This document shows, one piece after another, positions 52,848 to 60,435 of a stretch of DNA of 64,000 nt. The stretch spans positions 1 to 64,000 of the forward strand of contig CAXBCP010000012.1 of NCBI GenBank assembly GCA_963974055.1. The letters run 5' to 3'. Both the position numbers and the translations under genes were made by a program. Source of the DNA: CAXBCP01 sp963974055. GTDB taxonomy: Bacteria > Pseudomonadota > Alphaproteobacteria > MPNO01 > UBA830. Under the pieces are notes generated by a model, which made no database searches, was not told the DNA's origin, and was given only the letters and a program-made list of their open reading frames with translations. How positions within the stretch are numbered: position 1 is the stretch's first letter; each line of letters opens with the position of its first letter.

Positions 52848-53357
52848 TCAGGTTTTCTTCTTGCGGAAGGAGTCCAGCGCGACGACTTCGCCTGTTTTCT
52901 GTTCCTTGTCGCCGGTTTCCGGGGCTGCCGGTGCGTCCGCTTCGTCGATCTCTTCGATGTCCTGCAACTCGCCGGGGCCGACTTCCGCGAATTCGGCATC
53001 GGGCGCGGCCTTAAACTGAAGGCCGAAATTCACCGACGGATCCGCGAAGCCCACGACTGCATCGAACGGAATAAACAGACGTTCGTTCGTGCCGGAGAAA
53101 CTGAGGGTGATTTCGAACGCGTCCTCGGAAATTTCCAGGCCCCAGAACTGGTACTGAAGCACGATGGTCATTTCTTCGGGGTATTGCGAGATCAGGCGGT
53201 CGGTGATTTCGACGCCTTCGTCCTGGGTACGGAATGTGATGTACAGGTGATGCTCGCCCGGCAACCCGTCCTTGGCGACTTTCAACAGGGCTTCGCGCAC
53301 GACGCCTTTCATCGCGCGTTCGACCAGAGCCTGATAATCCATCATATCTTCGGACAT
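52848..53357 (-). CDS. sspB: SspB adaptor, ssrA-tag delivery to ClpXP
   Basis: A 169-residue alpha-type SspB. DYQALVERAMKGVVREALLKVAKDGLPGEHHLYITFRT opens the peptide-binding fold, and QYQFWGLEI with FIPFDAVVGFADPSVNFGLQF close it. An acidic disordered linker of about 50 residues (EEIDEADAPAAPETGD) leads to the short C-terminal ClpX-docking end with VVALDSFRKKK. The adaptor tethers tmRNA-tagged proteins to ClpXP. It lies about 80 bases downstream of ssrA on the same strand and upstream of class I fumarase. The ribosome-binding site is weak. Confidence 0.92.
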   Translation of the reverse strand: MSEDMMDYQALVERAMKGVVREALLKVAKDGLPGEHHLYITFRTQDEGVEITDRLISQYPEEMTIVLQYQFWGLEISEDAFEITLSFSGTNERLFIPFDAVVGFADPSVNFGLQFKAAPDAEFAEVGPGELQDIEEIDEADAPAAPETGDKEQKTGEVVALDSFRKKKT

Positions 53358-53440
53358 GGCGGGGACTAATATGTCATGCAGACGTTAACCGCAAGCGGTA
53401 GAATTAACGTTTCGGAATAGAGTGATGGCGGGAAATTAGT

Positions 53441-53728
53441 GGAGGGGCTTCTGTTGCCCGGCGCCCCCCCGAACCGCGCTTGCTTAATTAAGCAGCGAGG
53501 GCCAAATCGTTATCATTGGCACTTGTAAAAACGGCCCGCTAACGGCGGTACCATACCGGGCAAAAGACAAGTCTTTACACGTGTGTCGATCCTGTTTCGC
53601 CCCCATACCGTGTGCGGACCCAGATGTTGGGCCGGCGAACCGAAATTTGGTGGAGGCGCCGGGTACTGCCCCCGGGTCCACTCCGTTTATTACACAAGTC
53701 GTTTATCACCATAGCTGGCAAGCCAGCA
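53441..53728 (-). ncRNA. ssrA: Permuted two-piece tmRNA (alpha type)
   Basis: Ribosome-rescue RNA on the - strand. Transcription first meets the acceptor piece (about 53728-53648), which starts with hairpin GCTGGC-TT-GCCAGC and ends GGCGCCTCCACCA at 53648. A roughly 43-base intervening segment follows. The coding piece begins at 53604 with GGGGGCGAAACAGGATCGAC. GGGGGCG pairs with CGCCTCC (one G-U) as the acceptor stem. The resume frame at 53520-53488 encodes ANDNDLALAA then TAA. The 3' end near 53441 is estimated. It is immediately upstream of sspB. Confidence 0.93.
53488..53520 (-). other. tmRNA tag-coding frame (ANDNDLALAA)
   Basis: Eleven codons from GCC at 53520 to TAA at 53488 encode A-N-D-N-D-L-A-L-A-A, the degradation tag added to stalled proteins after the tRNA-charged alanine. 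ALAA is the ClpX signal and the N-terminal AND.N resembles the SspB-binding part. It lies inside ssrA. Confidence 0.9.
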
Positions 53729-53733
53729 CTGTT

Positions 53734-53739
53734 AATATA
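53734..53739 (-). promoter_or_regulatory. Candidate ssrA -10 element
   Basis: TATATT on the - strand lies about six bases before the predicted 5' end of the tmRNA acceptor piece. A matching -35 about 17 bases upstream is poor (TTTAAT-like). The 53731-53825 space between ssrA and thyA must hold both divergent promoters and is AT-rich compared with its flanks. Confidence 0.4.
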
Positions 53740-53825
53740 GGATGATTCGGCCTTAAATTAAAGTGAACCCCGCAAACAATATTTACCGGTCCGGTTTCGG
53801 GCCGTTCGGGCTAAAATAGGGCGCT

Positions 53826-54620
53826 ATGCAACAATATCTTGATCTTATGCGGCATGTCCGCGACTCCGGCGTCTGGAAGGACGACCGCACCGGCACCGGC
53901 ACCTACAGCGTGTTCGGCCACCAGATGCGGTTCGACCTTGCCGACGGATTTCCGTTGGTGACGACCAAGAAAATCCATACGAAATCGGTCATTCACGAAC
54001 TGCTCTGGTTTCTGCAGGGCGACACGAACATCGCCTATCTCAACGAAAACGGCGTGTCGATCTGGAACGAATGGGCCGATGACAACGGCGATCTCGGCCC
54101 GGTCTACGGGGCGCAGTGGCGGTCCTGGGATGCGGGGGACGGCACTACCGTCGACCAGATATCGAATGTGGTGAAGCAGATCGGAAGCAATCCGGATTCG
54201 CGCCGCCTGATTGTCAGTGCATGGAACGTCGCGCAGATCGATACCATGGCCCTGCCGCCGTGCCACTGCCTGTTCCAGTTCTACGTCGCCGACGGGAAAC
54301 TGTCCTGCCAGCTGTATCAGCGCAGTGCCGATATATTCCTCGGCGTGCCGTTCAATATTGCGTCCTATGCATTGCTGACCCTGATGATGGCGCAGGCGAC
54401 CGGCCTTCGGCCGGGAGAATTCATCCATACGCTGGGGGACGCGCATCTGTATGCGAACCATATTGAACAGGCAGATGCGCAACTGGCGCGCGAACCCTAT
54501 GCCCTGCCGACGATGACGCTGAACCCCGGCATCACCGATATCTTCGGCTTCACGTTCGACGATTTCACGCTCGACGGATACCGGTTCCACCCGCATATCC
54601 CGGCCGCGGTTGCGGTCTGA
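53826..54620 (+). CDS. thyA: Thymidylate synthase
   Basis: Converts dUMP to dTMP with methylene-tetrahydrofolate (264 residues, the normal E. coli-type length). The start YLDLMRHVRDSGVWKDDRTGTGTYSVFGHQMRF, the folate loop, LPPCHCLFQFYV with the nucleophilic Cys, and QRSADIFLGVPFNIASYALL are invariant blocks. It ends IPAAVAV. It is divergent from ssrA and its stop overlaps the beginning of folA, giving the usual thyA-folA pair, in which folA regenerates tetrahydrofolate. Confidence 0.98.
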   Translation: MQQYLDLMRHVRDSGVWKDDRTGTGTYSVFGHQMRFDLADGFPLVTTKKIHTKSVIHELLWFLQGDTNIAYLNENGVSIWNEWADDNGDLGPVYGAQWRSWDAGDGTTVDQISNVVKQIGSNPDSRRLIVSAWNVAQIDTMALPPCHCLFQFYVADGKLSCQLYQRSADIFLGVPFNIASYALLTLMMAQATGLRPGEFIHTLGDAHLYANHIEQADAQLAREPYALPTMTLNPGITDIFGFTFDDFTLDGYRFHPHIPAAVAV

Positions 54621-55125
54621 CGCCCTGGAGGTCGCCCTTATTGTCGCGGTCGCGCGGAACGGCGTGATCGGCCGGAACGGCGGTCTGCCGTGGCGGTTGT
54701 CGAACGACCTGCGCTATTTCAAGTCGGTGACGCTGGGAAAGCCTGTCATTATGGGCCGCAAAACCTACGAATCCATCGGGCGCGCCCTGCCGGGACGACC
54801 CAATATCGTGGTCAGCAGCAATCCCGGTTTCCGGGCCGATGGTGTCGAAACCGCGACCGGCCTGAAGGAAGCAGTGGCCCATGCGGCCACCCTCGGCGGC
54901 GACGAAGCGATGATCATCGGCGGTGCGGGGCTCTATCGCGATGCGTTGCCGGTGGTGTCGCGCATCTACCTGACCGAAGTCGATGCCGATGTAGACGGCG
55001 ACGTTAGCTTTCCGGCCTTCGACCGAACGGACTGGGTGGAAATTTTCCGGGAAAAACAGCCTGCATCGGACAGGGACGAGTTCGAACATTCGTTCGTCGT
55101 GCTCGAACGGGGCACGTCTGCGTGA
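54610..55125 (+). CDS. folA: Dihydrofolate reductase
   Basis: NADPH-dependent reductase that regenerates tetrahydrofolate after thymidylate synthesis (up to 171 residues). Core blocks are LIVAVARNGVIGRNGGLPWRLSNDLRYF (with the active-site Asp), VIMGRKTYESIG, ALPGRPNIVVSS, IIGGAGLYRDAL and RIYLTEVDADVDGD. No ATG or GTG suits the start. TTG 54610 (overlapping thyA), CTG 54625 and ATT 54640 with GGAGG eight bases upstream are the options. The family alignment favours a start near 54625. Translation is probably coupled to thyA. Confidence 0.93.
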   Translation: MRSDALEVALIVAVARNGVIGRNGGLPWRLSNDLRYFKSVTLGKPVIMGRKTYESIGRALPGRPNIVVSSNPGFRADGVETATGLKEAVAHAATLGGDEAMIIGGAGLYRDALPVVSRIYLTEVDADVDGDVSFPAFDRTDWVEIFREKQPASDRDEFEHSFVVLERGTSA

Positions 55126-55243
55126 AAAAGCCGGTTGAATCGGGCCGCAATTTGCATTCTGTTAACCTTTTGGTTTAAATCTGTTTTTCGTCGATCATCC
55201 CATCCGGAACGGGGTGATCATCCCAACGGAGACGGGGATAGCC

Positions 55244-55768
55244 GTGCGAACGCTTATTGCAGTCATATTCGCGTCGACGATCCTGTTCGGCGGGCCGGTT
55301 CAGGCGCGGTCGAACGAGGTCGCGATGCTGACGCCGGTGAAGGCGGACAGGCTGGTCGTACTGAAAGGCGAACGGCGTCTGGTGCTGATGCGCGGCGCCC
55401 GCGTATTGAAGGTCTACCGGGTCGCGCTCGGCCGTTACCCGAAAGGTGCCAAAAGGCGAGAAGGGGATGCGAAAACCCCCGAAGGAACCTATACCGTCGA
55501 TTACCGGCTGGATTCAGACCGTTCCAGGTTTTACCGGGCCCTGCATATTTCCTATCCCAACAATCAGGACCGTGCCCGCGCCCGGAGAATGGGAGTAAGC
55601 CCCGGCGGCCAGATCATGATTCACGGCCTGCCGAAAAAGTGGAGCGCGAAGGATGTCGGCCATCCCCGGCTCGACTGGACCCAGGGTTGCATCGCCGTCA
55701 CCAACCGCGAGATCGACGAGATCTGGGCGATGGTCGAAGACGGCACCGAGATCGAGATCCATCCGTAA
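55244..55768 (+). CDS. L,D-transpeptidase family (YkuD) protein
   Basis: A 174-residue exported protein with a signal peptide (RTLIAVIFASTILFGGPVQA) and a YkuD catalytic fold. LVVLKGERRLVLM, KTPEGTY, IMIHGLPKKW and the catalytic block DWTQGCIAVTN with Cys and His lie in order. It may form 3-3 cross-links or attach or remove lipoprotein on DAP, and the TQGCIAVTN form resembles the YafK branch. GTG 55244 with GGGGA upstream is preferred to GTG 55214 because it gives a normal signal peptide. It is convergent with the metallo-hydrolase gene. Confidence 0.85.
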   Translation: MRTLIAVIFASTILFGGPVQARSNEVAMLTPVKADRLVVLKGERRLVLMRGARVLKVYRVALGRYPKGAKRREGDAKTPEGTYTVDYRLDSDRSRFYRALHISYPNNQDRARARRMGVSPGGQIMIHGLPKKWSAKDVGHPRLDWTQGCIAVTNREIDEIWAMVEDGTEIEIHP

Positions 55769-55801
55769 TTACAGGCGCTCGACGGCTCCGGTCAGTTCCG
55801 G

Positions 55802-56704
55802 TCAGTTCGGGGCGGCCGGTGCGAAGACGGAATTAAGTGTGACCGCGCCGTCGCATTCCGCCCGGTTGGTTTCAACCATGTGTTCCATATGGGCCAGCAC
55901 CGAGCGCGAGGCTGCGCCGTACATTTTTTCCGGCAGATGGGTGTACATGCGCCGCACCATTTCATCGATCGTCGTCGCGCCCGTTTGCAGGCATTTCGCG
56001 ATTTCGCCTTCGCGCATCAGGCGGTGGTTCAGATAAGCCCGGACGAACGGCTTGGGTTTTTTTATTTCCGGTCCGTGGCCCGGCAGATACATCGCTTCGT
56101 CGCGGCCGATACAGACCCGCAGGGAATCGAGGTATTCGCGCATGTTTCCATCGGGTGGCGATACGATGGTGGTGTTCCAGCCCATCACGTGATCGCCCGA
56201 AAAAAGGATATTGCCCTCGCGCAGGGTAAAGCAGTGGTGGTTGGACATGTGACCCGGCGTGAACACGGCATCGAGCGTCCATCCCGGGCCGCTGATCACG
56301 TCGCCGTCCGAAATCTCCGTGTCCGGCGCGAAATTTTCCTGCGACGCCTCGACCGCCTTGCCGTCGCCCTGGGGGCGGGGCAGCGCGCCCACGACCGGCG
56401 CACCGGTCAGTTCCTTCAGCCAGTCCGATGCCGGCGAATGGTCCATATGGGTGTGGGTAACGACGATATGCGTGACCGTTTCGCCCGCAAGCGCGGTTTT
56501 GATGTTTTCGACATGCTGTTCGATCATCGGGCCGGGGTCTATGACGGCGACTTCGCCCTTGCCGACGACATACGTGTTGGTACCGACATGGGTGAACGCA
56601 CTGGGGTTCTCGGCAACGATGCGCCGGACGCCGGGGGCGACTTCCTGCGCCGCGCCGTATTCGAACGCCATTTCCTTTTTGAACGGAATATCGGCTGAGC
56701 TCAT
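55802..56704 (-). CDS. Metallo-beta-lactamase-fold hydrolase
   Basis: A 300-residue MBL-fold protein of the LACTB2-like type. The metal motif is VTHTHMDHSPASDWL, followed by FTPGHMSNHHCF, FSGDHVMGWNTT and a late PGHGPEI with further ligands. A C-terminal winged-helix-like segment has HRLMREGEIAKCLQTGATTIDEMVRRMY. Relatives cleave thioesters, phosphodiesters or RNA, so the substrate is open. There is no signal peptide. It lies 34 bases after mrp on the same strand, so they are likely co-transcribed. Confidence 0.83.
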   Translation of the reverse strand: MSSADIPFKKEMAFEYGAAQEVAPGVRRIVAENPSAFTHVGTNTYVVGKGEVAVIDPGPMIEQHVENIKTALAGETVTHIVVTHTHMDHSPASDWLKELTGAPVVGALPRPQGDGKAVEASQENFAPDTEISDGDVISGPGWTLDAVFTPGHMSNHHCFTLREGNILFSGDHVMGWNTTIVSPPDGNMREYLDSLRVCIGRDEAMYLPGHGPEIKKPKPFVRAYLNHRLMREGEIAKCLQTGATTIDEMVRRMYTHLPEKMYGAASRSVLAHMEHMVETNRAECDGAVTLNSVFAPAAPN

Positions 56705-56738
56705 ATCGGTATCGCTTTCCTGTATTTAAACCGTTTGC

Positions 56739-57839
56739 CTACTCGAACGAAATCTTCGGAGCATCCGGCCGGGATGCGCCGGTTCCGACCTTGTCCCAAA
56801 TTTTCTCTGCGATAGCGCGATAAGCCTGGGCATAGGCGCCTTCCGGGTCGGCGGCGGCCACCGGCGTGCCGTCGTCGCCGCCGGAGCGGATCGCCATGTC
56901 CAGCGGAATCTCGCCCAGGAAATCGACGCCCATCTGGGTCGCTGCCTGGGAAGCGCCGCCATGGGCGAAAATATCCGACCGCTCGCCGCAATGAGGACAC
57001 AGGAAATAGCTCATGTTCTCCACGATTCCGAGGACCGGCACTTCAACCTTTCGGAACATGTTCAGTCCCTTCTTGGCATCTATCAGCGACAGGTCCTGGG
57101 GCGTCGACACGATGACCGCGCCGGCAATGGGCACCCGCTGGGCCATCGTCAACTGCGCGTCGCCGGTGCCCGGCGGCATGTCGACGACGAGGATATCCTG
57201 CGGTCCCCACTGGACGTCGCCCATCATCTGTTCGAGCGCGCCCATGACCATCGGGCCGCGCCAGATCATCGGCGTGTCCTGGGGCACCAGGAAGCCGATC
57301 GACATGCAGGTGATGCCGTGGGCCTCCATCGGGATGATCGTCTTGCCGTCGGGCGATTGCGGCCGGCCGGAAATTCCCATCATCGTCGGCAGGGACGGGC
57401 CGTAGATATCGGCGTCGAGCATCGCGGTGCGGAGGCCCATGGCGCGAAACGCGACCGCAAGGTTTGCCGCCGTCGTCGACTTGCCGACGCCGCCCTTGCC
57501 CGAAGCGACGGCGACAATAGCGCCCACCTGGGGCAGAAGCTTTTTCGGTTGCTGCTGTTGCTGGGGTTGGGCCGCCGGTTTTTCCGCCGGCCGGTGCGCC
57601 GTCAGGACGGCGGTTACGGACAGAACTCCCGAAAGGCCGCTCACAGCCTGCTCGGCCTGTTTTCGAACAGGTTCCATCAGTTCCGCCTGCGCCGGGTCGA
57701 TTTCCAGGGCGAACTGGACGTGGCCGTCCTTCAGCACCATTCCCGATACGACATTGGCATCGACTATGTTATGATCGGTTCCTGGAATTTTAACCGATCT
57801 TAGGGCGGTCGCGATTTCGGCTTCTGTGACCTGCGTCAT
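56739..57839 (-). CDS. mrp: Mrp/NBP35-type Fe-S cluster carrier ATPase
   Basis: P-loop protein (366 residues) that carries or assembles iron-sulfur clusters. The N-terminal MIP18/DUF59 domain (about 1-85) is followed by a Gln/Pro-rich linker. The MinD-like ATPase has the deviant Walker A SGKGGVGKST, DADIYGPSLPTMMG, and VDMPPGTGDAQLT (Walker B). The cluster-binding ENMSYFLCPHCGE supplies the CxxC. The frame opens at 57875, but MTQVTEAEI at 57839 with GGAG upstream is the usual start. It is divergent from hflK. Confidence 0.93.
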   Translation of the reverse strand: MTQVTEAEIATALRSVKIPGTDHNIVDANVVSGMVLKDGHVQFALEIDPAQAELMEPVRKQAEQAVSGLSGVLSVTAVLTAHRPAEKPAAQPQQQQQPKKLLPQVGAIVAVASGKGGVGKSTTAANLAVAFRAMGLRTAMLDADIYGPSLPTMMGISGRPQSPDGKTIIPMEAHGITCMSIGFLVPQDTPMIWRGPMVMGALEQMMGDVQWGPQDILVVDMPPGTGDAQLTMAQRVPIAGAVIVSTPQDLSLIDAKKGLNMFRKVEVPVLGIVENMSYFLCPHCGERSDIFAHGGASQAATQMGVDFLGEIPLDMAIRSGGDDGTPVAAADPEGAYAQAYRAIAEKIWDKVGTGASRPDAPKISFE

Positions 57840-57979
57840 CCTTGACTTCTCCGGCGGTGCCACAATATCCCACACAAGCGGGGATTTCCCGGGTTTGCGC
57901 GAAAAGCTTATGGCTGATAAATGATCCGCCCATATGAGAGCAAGACCGACAACAACTTACGAAGATAGGAATTAGCGTC

Positions 57980-59116
57980 ATGCCATGGAAACAGCAAGGC
58001 GGGGGCGGCGGAGGCCCCTGGGGCGGCGGCGGTGGAAACGGTGGCGGACAGGGCCCGTGGGGCGGTAAATCGTCCGGCGGCGGGGGCGGCGGCAATGCCG
58101 GCGGCCCGCCCGACCTTGAAGAGCTGATCCGCAAGGGCCAGGACCGTTTCAAGTCGTTGATGCCCGGCGGTTTCGGCGGGGCGCGTGGGATCATTCTTGC
58201 TGTCGTGGTTATCGTCCTTGCGTGGCTTGCGAGCGGTCTGTACCGCGTCCAGCCGGGTGAGAACGGGATCGAATTGCTGTTCGGAAAATATGTCAAAACC
58301 ACTCAGGCCGGTCTCAATTTCTGGGCGCCCTGGCCTGTCGGTTCGGTCATGCGCCCCAATGTCGAGCGGACAAACCAGATCAATGTCGGGTTCCGGTCGC
58401 TTGGATCGGGGCGTGCTGATACTTCCCGCGACGTGCCGGAAGAAAGCCTGATGCTTACCGGCGATCAGAATATAATCGATATCGATTTTGTCGTTCAGTG
58501 GCGTATCAAGAGCGCGCCGGAATTCCTGTTCAACATTCGCGATCCGGAATCCACTGTCAAACTGGCGGCGGAAAGTTCGATCCGTGAAATTGTCGGGCAA
58601 ACGCCGCTGGAAGAGGTTCTGGCGACCAAACGTACCGAGGTTGAAACGCGCACCCGTGATGTGTTGCAGCGGATCATGGACGATTACAAAGCCGGCGTTT
58701 TCATCGCCGAGGTGAAAATGCAGAAGGTCGATCCGCCGCAGAAGGTCATCGATGCGTTCAACGACGTGCAGCGCGCACGGCAGGACAAGGAGCGCCAGCA
58801 GAACGAAGCCGAGGCGTACCGGAACGACATCGTGCCGAAGGCAAAGGGTGAAGCATCCCGCCAGCTCGAGCAGGCAGCGGCCTATCGCGAGCGTCTGATC
58901 AAGGAAGCGGATGGTGAAGCCAAGCGTTTCGTGTCCGTTTACGAGGCTTATCTGACCGGCAAGGACGTGACGGTGCGTCGCCTTTATCTCGAACGCATGC
59001 AGGATGTTCTGAAGAAATCCGAAAAGGTCATTATTGACAAGGGGCAGGGGGGCGCCGGCGTTGTGCCCTATCTGCCGTTACCCGAAATCAAGAAACGTTC
59101 GCAGGGAGCTCAGTGA
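57980..59116 (+). CDS. hflK: HflK, FtsH-associated membrane protein
   Basis: SPFH/band 7 protein (378 residues) that with HflC forms a cage modulating the FtsH protease. The N-terminus is strikingly Gly-rich (GGGGGGPWGGGGGNGGG, 8-24), then a membrane helix (GIILAVVVIVLAWLASGLY, about 70-88) and the SPFH domain (FVVQWRIKSAPEFLFNIRDPE, LAAESSIREIVG). A long coiled coil follows (QRARQDKERQQNEAEAYRND). It lies 140 bases from divergent mrp and its stop overlaps hflC. Confidence 0.96.
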   Translation: MPWKQQGGGGGGPWGGGGGNGGGQGPWGGKSSGGGGGGNAGGPPDLEELIRKGQDRFKSLMPGGFGGARGIILAVVVIVLAWLASGLYRVQPGENGIELLFGKYVKTTQAGLNFWAPWPVGSVMRPNVERTNQINVGFRSLGSGRADTSRDVPEESLMLTGDQNIIDIDFVVQWRIKSAPEFLFNIRDPESTVKLAAESSIREIVGQTPLEEVLATKRTEVETRTRDVLQRIMDDYKAGVFIAEVKMQKVDPPQKVIDAFNDVQRARQDKERQQNEAEAYRNDIVPKAKGEASRQLEQAAAYRERLIKEADGEAKRFVSVYEAYLTGKDVTVRRLYLERMQDVLKKSEKVIIDKGQGGAGVVPYLPLPEIKKRSQGAQ

Positions 59117-60024
59117 TGACTAATCTCAGGTTTATTGTCGCGGGTGTTGTCGTCATCGTCATCGGTATGGTGCTGTTCAGCAGCATGTATACCGTGCATC
59201 AGACGCGACAGGCACTGATCCTCGAATTCGGACAGCCGCGGAATGAAGAAGTGGCGCCTGGTCTCCACTTCAAACTGCCCTGGCAGACGGCCACGTTCTA
59301 TGACAAGCGGGTGCTGAGCCTCGATCCGCCGGCGCAGGAAATCATCCTGTCGGACCAGAAACGCATCATCGTCGATGCTTTCGTCCGTTATCTGATTTCG
59401 TCGCCGAAACAGTTCAAGCTGCGGGCGAATACCGAGGCGAATTTCGTTGATATCTTCGGCGGCATCCTGAATTCGGCCGTTCGCGCCGAGGTCGGCCGGG
59501 TGCTTCTGGCCGATATGCTGTCGAACAAGCGCGACGACGTGATGAGCCGTATCACTGCCGAACTGAAAAGGCAGTCCAAGGATTTCGGGATTGTCGTGGT
59601 TGATGTGCGTATCGGCCGGACGGACCTGCCGCCGACGACCAGTGAATCGGTCTATAACAGGATGCGGTCTCAGCGTGTCGCTCAGGCGTCGAAGCTCCGT
59701 GCCGAGGGCGCGGAGATCAAGGCCCGTATCCAGGCCGAGGCGGAACGCGAGCGGACGGTCCTTCTCGCCGAAGCCCAGCGGAAGGCGCAGATCCTGCGTG
59801 GTGAAGGCGAAGGCCAGCAGACGCGGATTCTCAATACCGCGTTTGGCCGTGATGCGGAGTTCTTCGCATTCTACCGGTCTATGGAAGCCTATGGCGAAGC
59901 GCTTGGAGACGGCACGACGATGGTCCTGTCACCGGATAGCGAGTTTTTCCGGTTTTTCAACGACCTCCCGGGCGACAGCAAGCGGGGCGTGTCCAATCTC
60001 GGCAAGCCCGTGCCGGCCAACTAG
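59116..60024 (+). CDS. hflC: HflC, partner of HflK
   Basis: SPFH protein of about 302 residues forming the HflKC complex. It has an N-terminal membrane helix (FIVAGVVVIVIGMVLFSSMYTVHQ), GQPRNEEVAPGLHFKLPW and a coiled coil with RAEGAEIKARIQAEAERERTVLLAEAQRKAQIL. The C-terminus includes FFRFFNDLPG. A GTG at 59113 directly precedes ATG 59116, and the ATG, which shares a base with the hflK stop (TGATG), is preferred with GGGAG upstream. It is followed 12 bases later by a small DUF2065 gene. Confidence 0.96.
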   Translation: MTNLRFIVAGVVVIVIGMVLFSSMYTVHQTRQALILEFGQPRNEEVAPGLHFKLPWQTATFYDKRVLSLDPPAQEIILSDQKRIIVDAFVRYLISSPKQFKLRANTEANFVDIFGGILNSAVRAEVGRVLLADMLSNKRDDVMSRITAELKRQSKDFGIVVVDVRIGRTDLPPTTSESVYNRMRSQRVAQASKLRAEGAEIKARIQAEAERERTVLLAEAQRKAQILRGEGEGQQTRILNTAFGRDAEFFAFYRSMEAYGEALGDGTTMVLSPDSEFFRFFNDLPGDSKRGVSNLGKPVPAN

Positions 60025-60036
60025 ACAGGAGAACCG

Positions 60037-60225
60037 GTGCCGGACGAGCTGATTACGGCGATCGCCCTGATTCTGGTGATCGAAGGGGGGCTGTATGCGC
60101 TGTTCCCCAACGGGATGCGGAAAATGGCGCTGCAGGTAGAGAAGATATCTCCGGCGTCACTTCGCAGCACCGGTCTGCTTGCGGCAACCGTCGGTGTCGG
60201 CATTATCTGGCTCGTGCGGCGCTGA
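60037..60225 (+). CDS. DUF2065 family small membrane protein
   Basis: A 62-residue protein of the DUF2065/YjeT family commonly found directly after hflC. Two hydrophobic helices (ITAIALILVIEGGLYALFP and STGLLAATVGVGIIWLV) flank a polar segment with NGMRKMALQVEKIS. GTG 60037 is well supported by AGGAG just upstream. Its role is unknown, and the position suggests an accessory to HflKC/FtsH. A 210-base gap then leads to degP. Confidence 0.83.
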   Translation: MPDELITAIALILVIEGGLYALFPNGMRKMALQVEKISPASLRSTGLLAATVGVGIIWLVRR

Positions 60226-60435
60226 CCGTGCCCGGCGCGCGGGCGACGTCGGGGCGTCCGGCCTGAAGGGGCGGCGGCGGTTCCGTGCTGAATACCTGCG
60301 ACGTGACAGCGCAACGTGACACGATGCTGGTTTTCGTAAAGAATTTCGGCAATATATTGCTACGGGGGCATTGATCCGGGTGAAATCGCGGACACGTATA
60401 GCTTTGGCGCAGCGACGCGCGACAGGAGATTTGAA

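Noticed and set aside
51202..53019. A 605-codon + strand frame opposite class I fumarase
   Set aside because: It is a codon-bias shadow with no domains or ribosome site, while the - strand contains a fumarase with cluster motifs.
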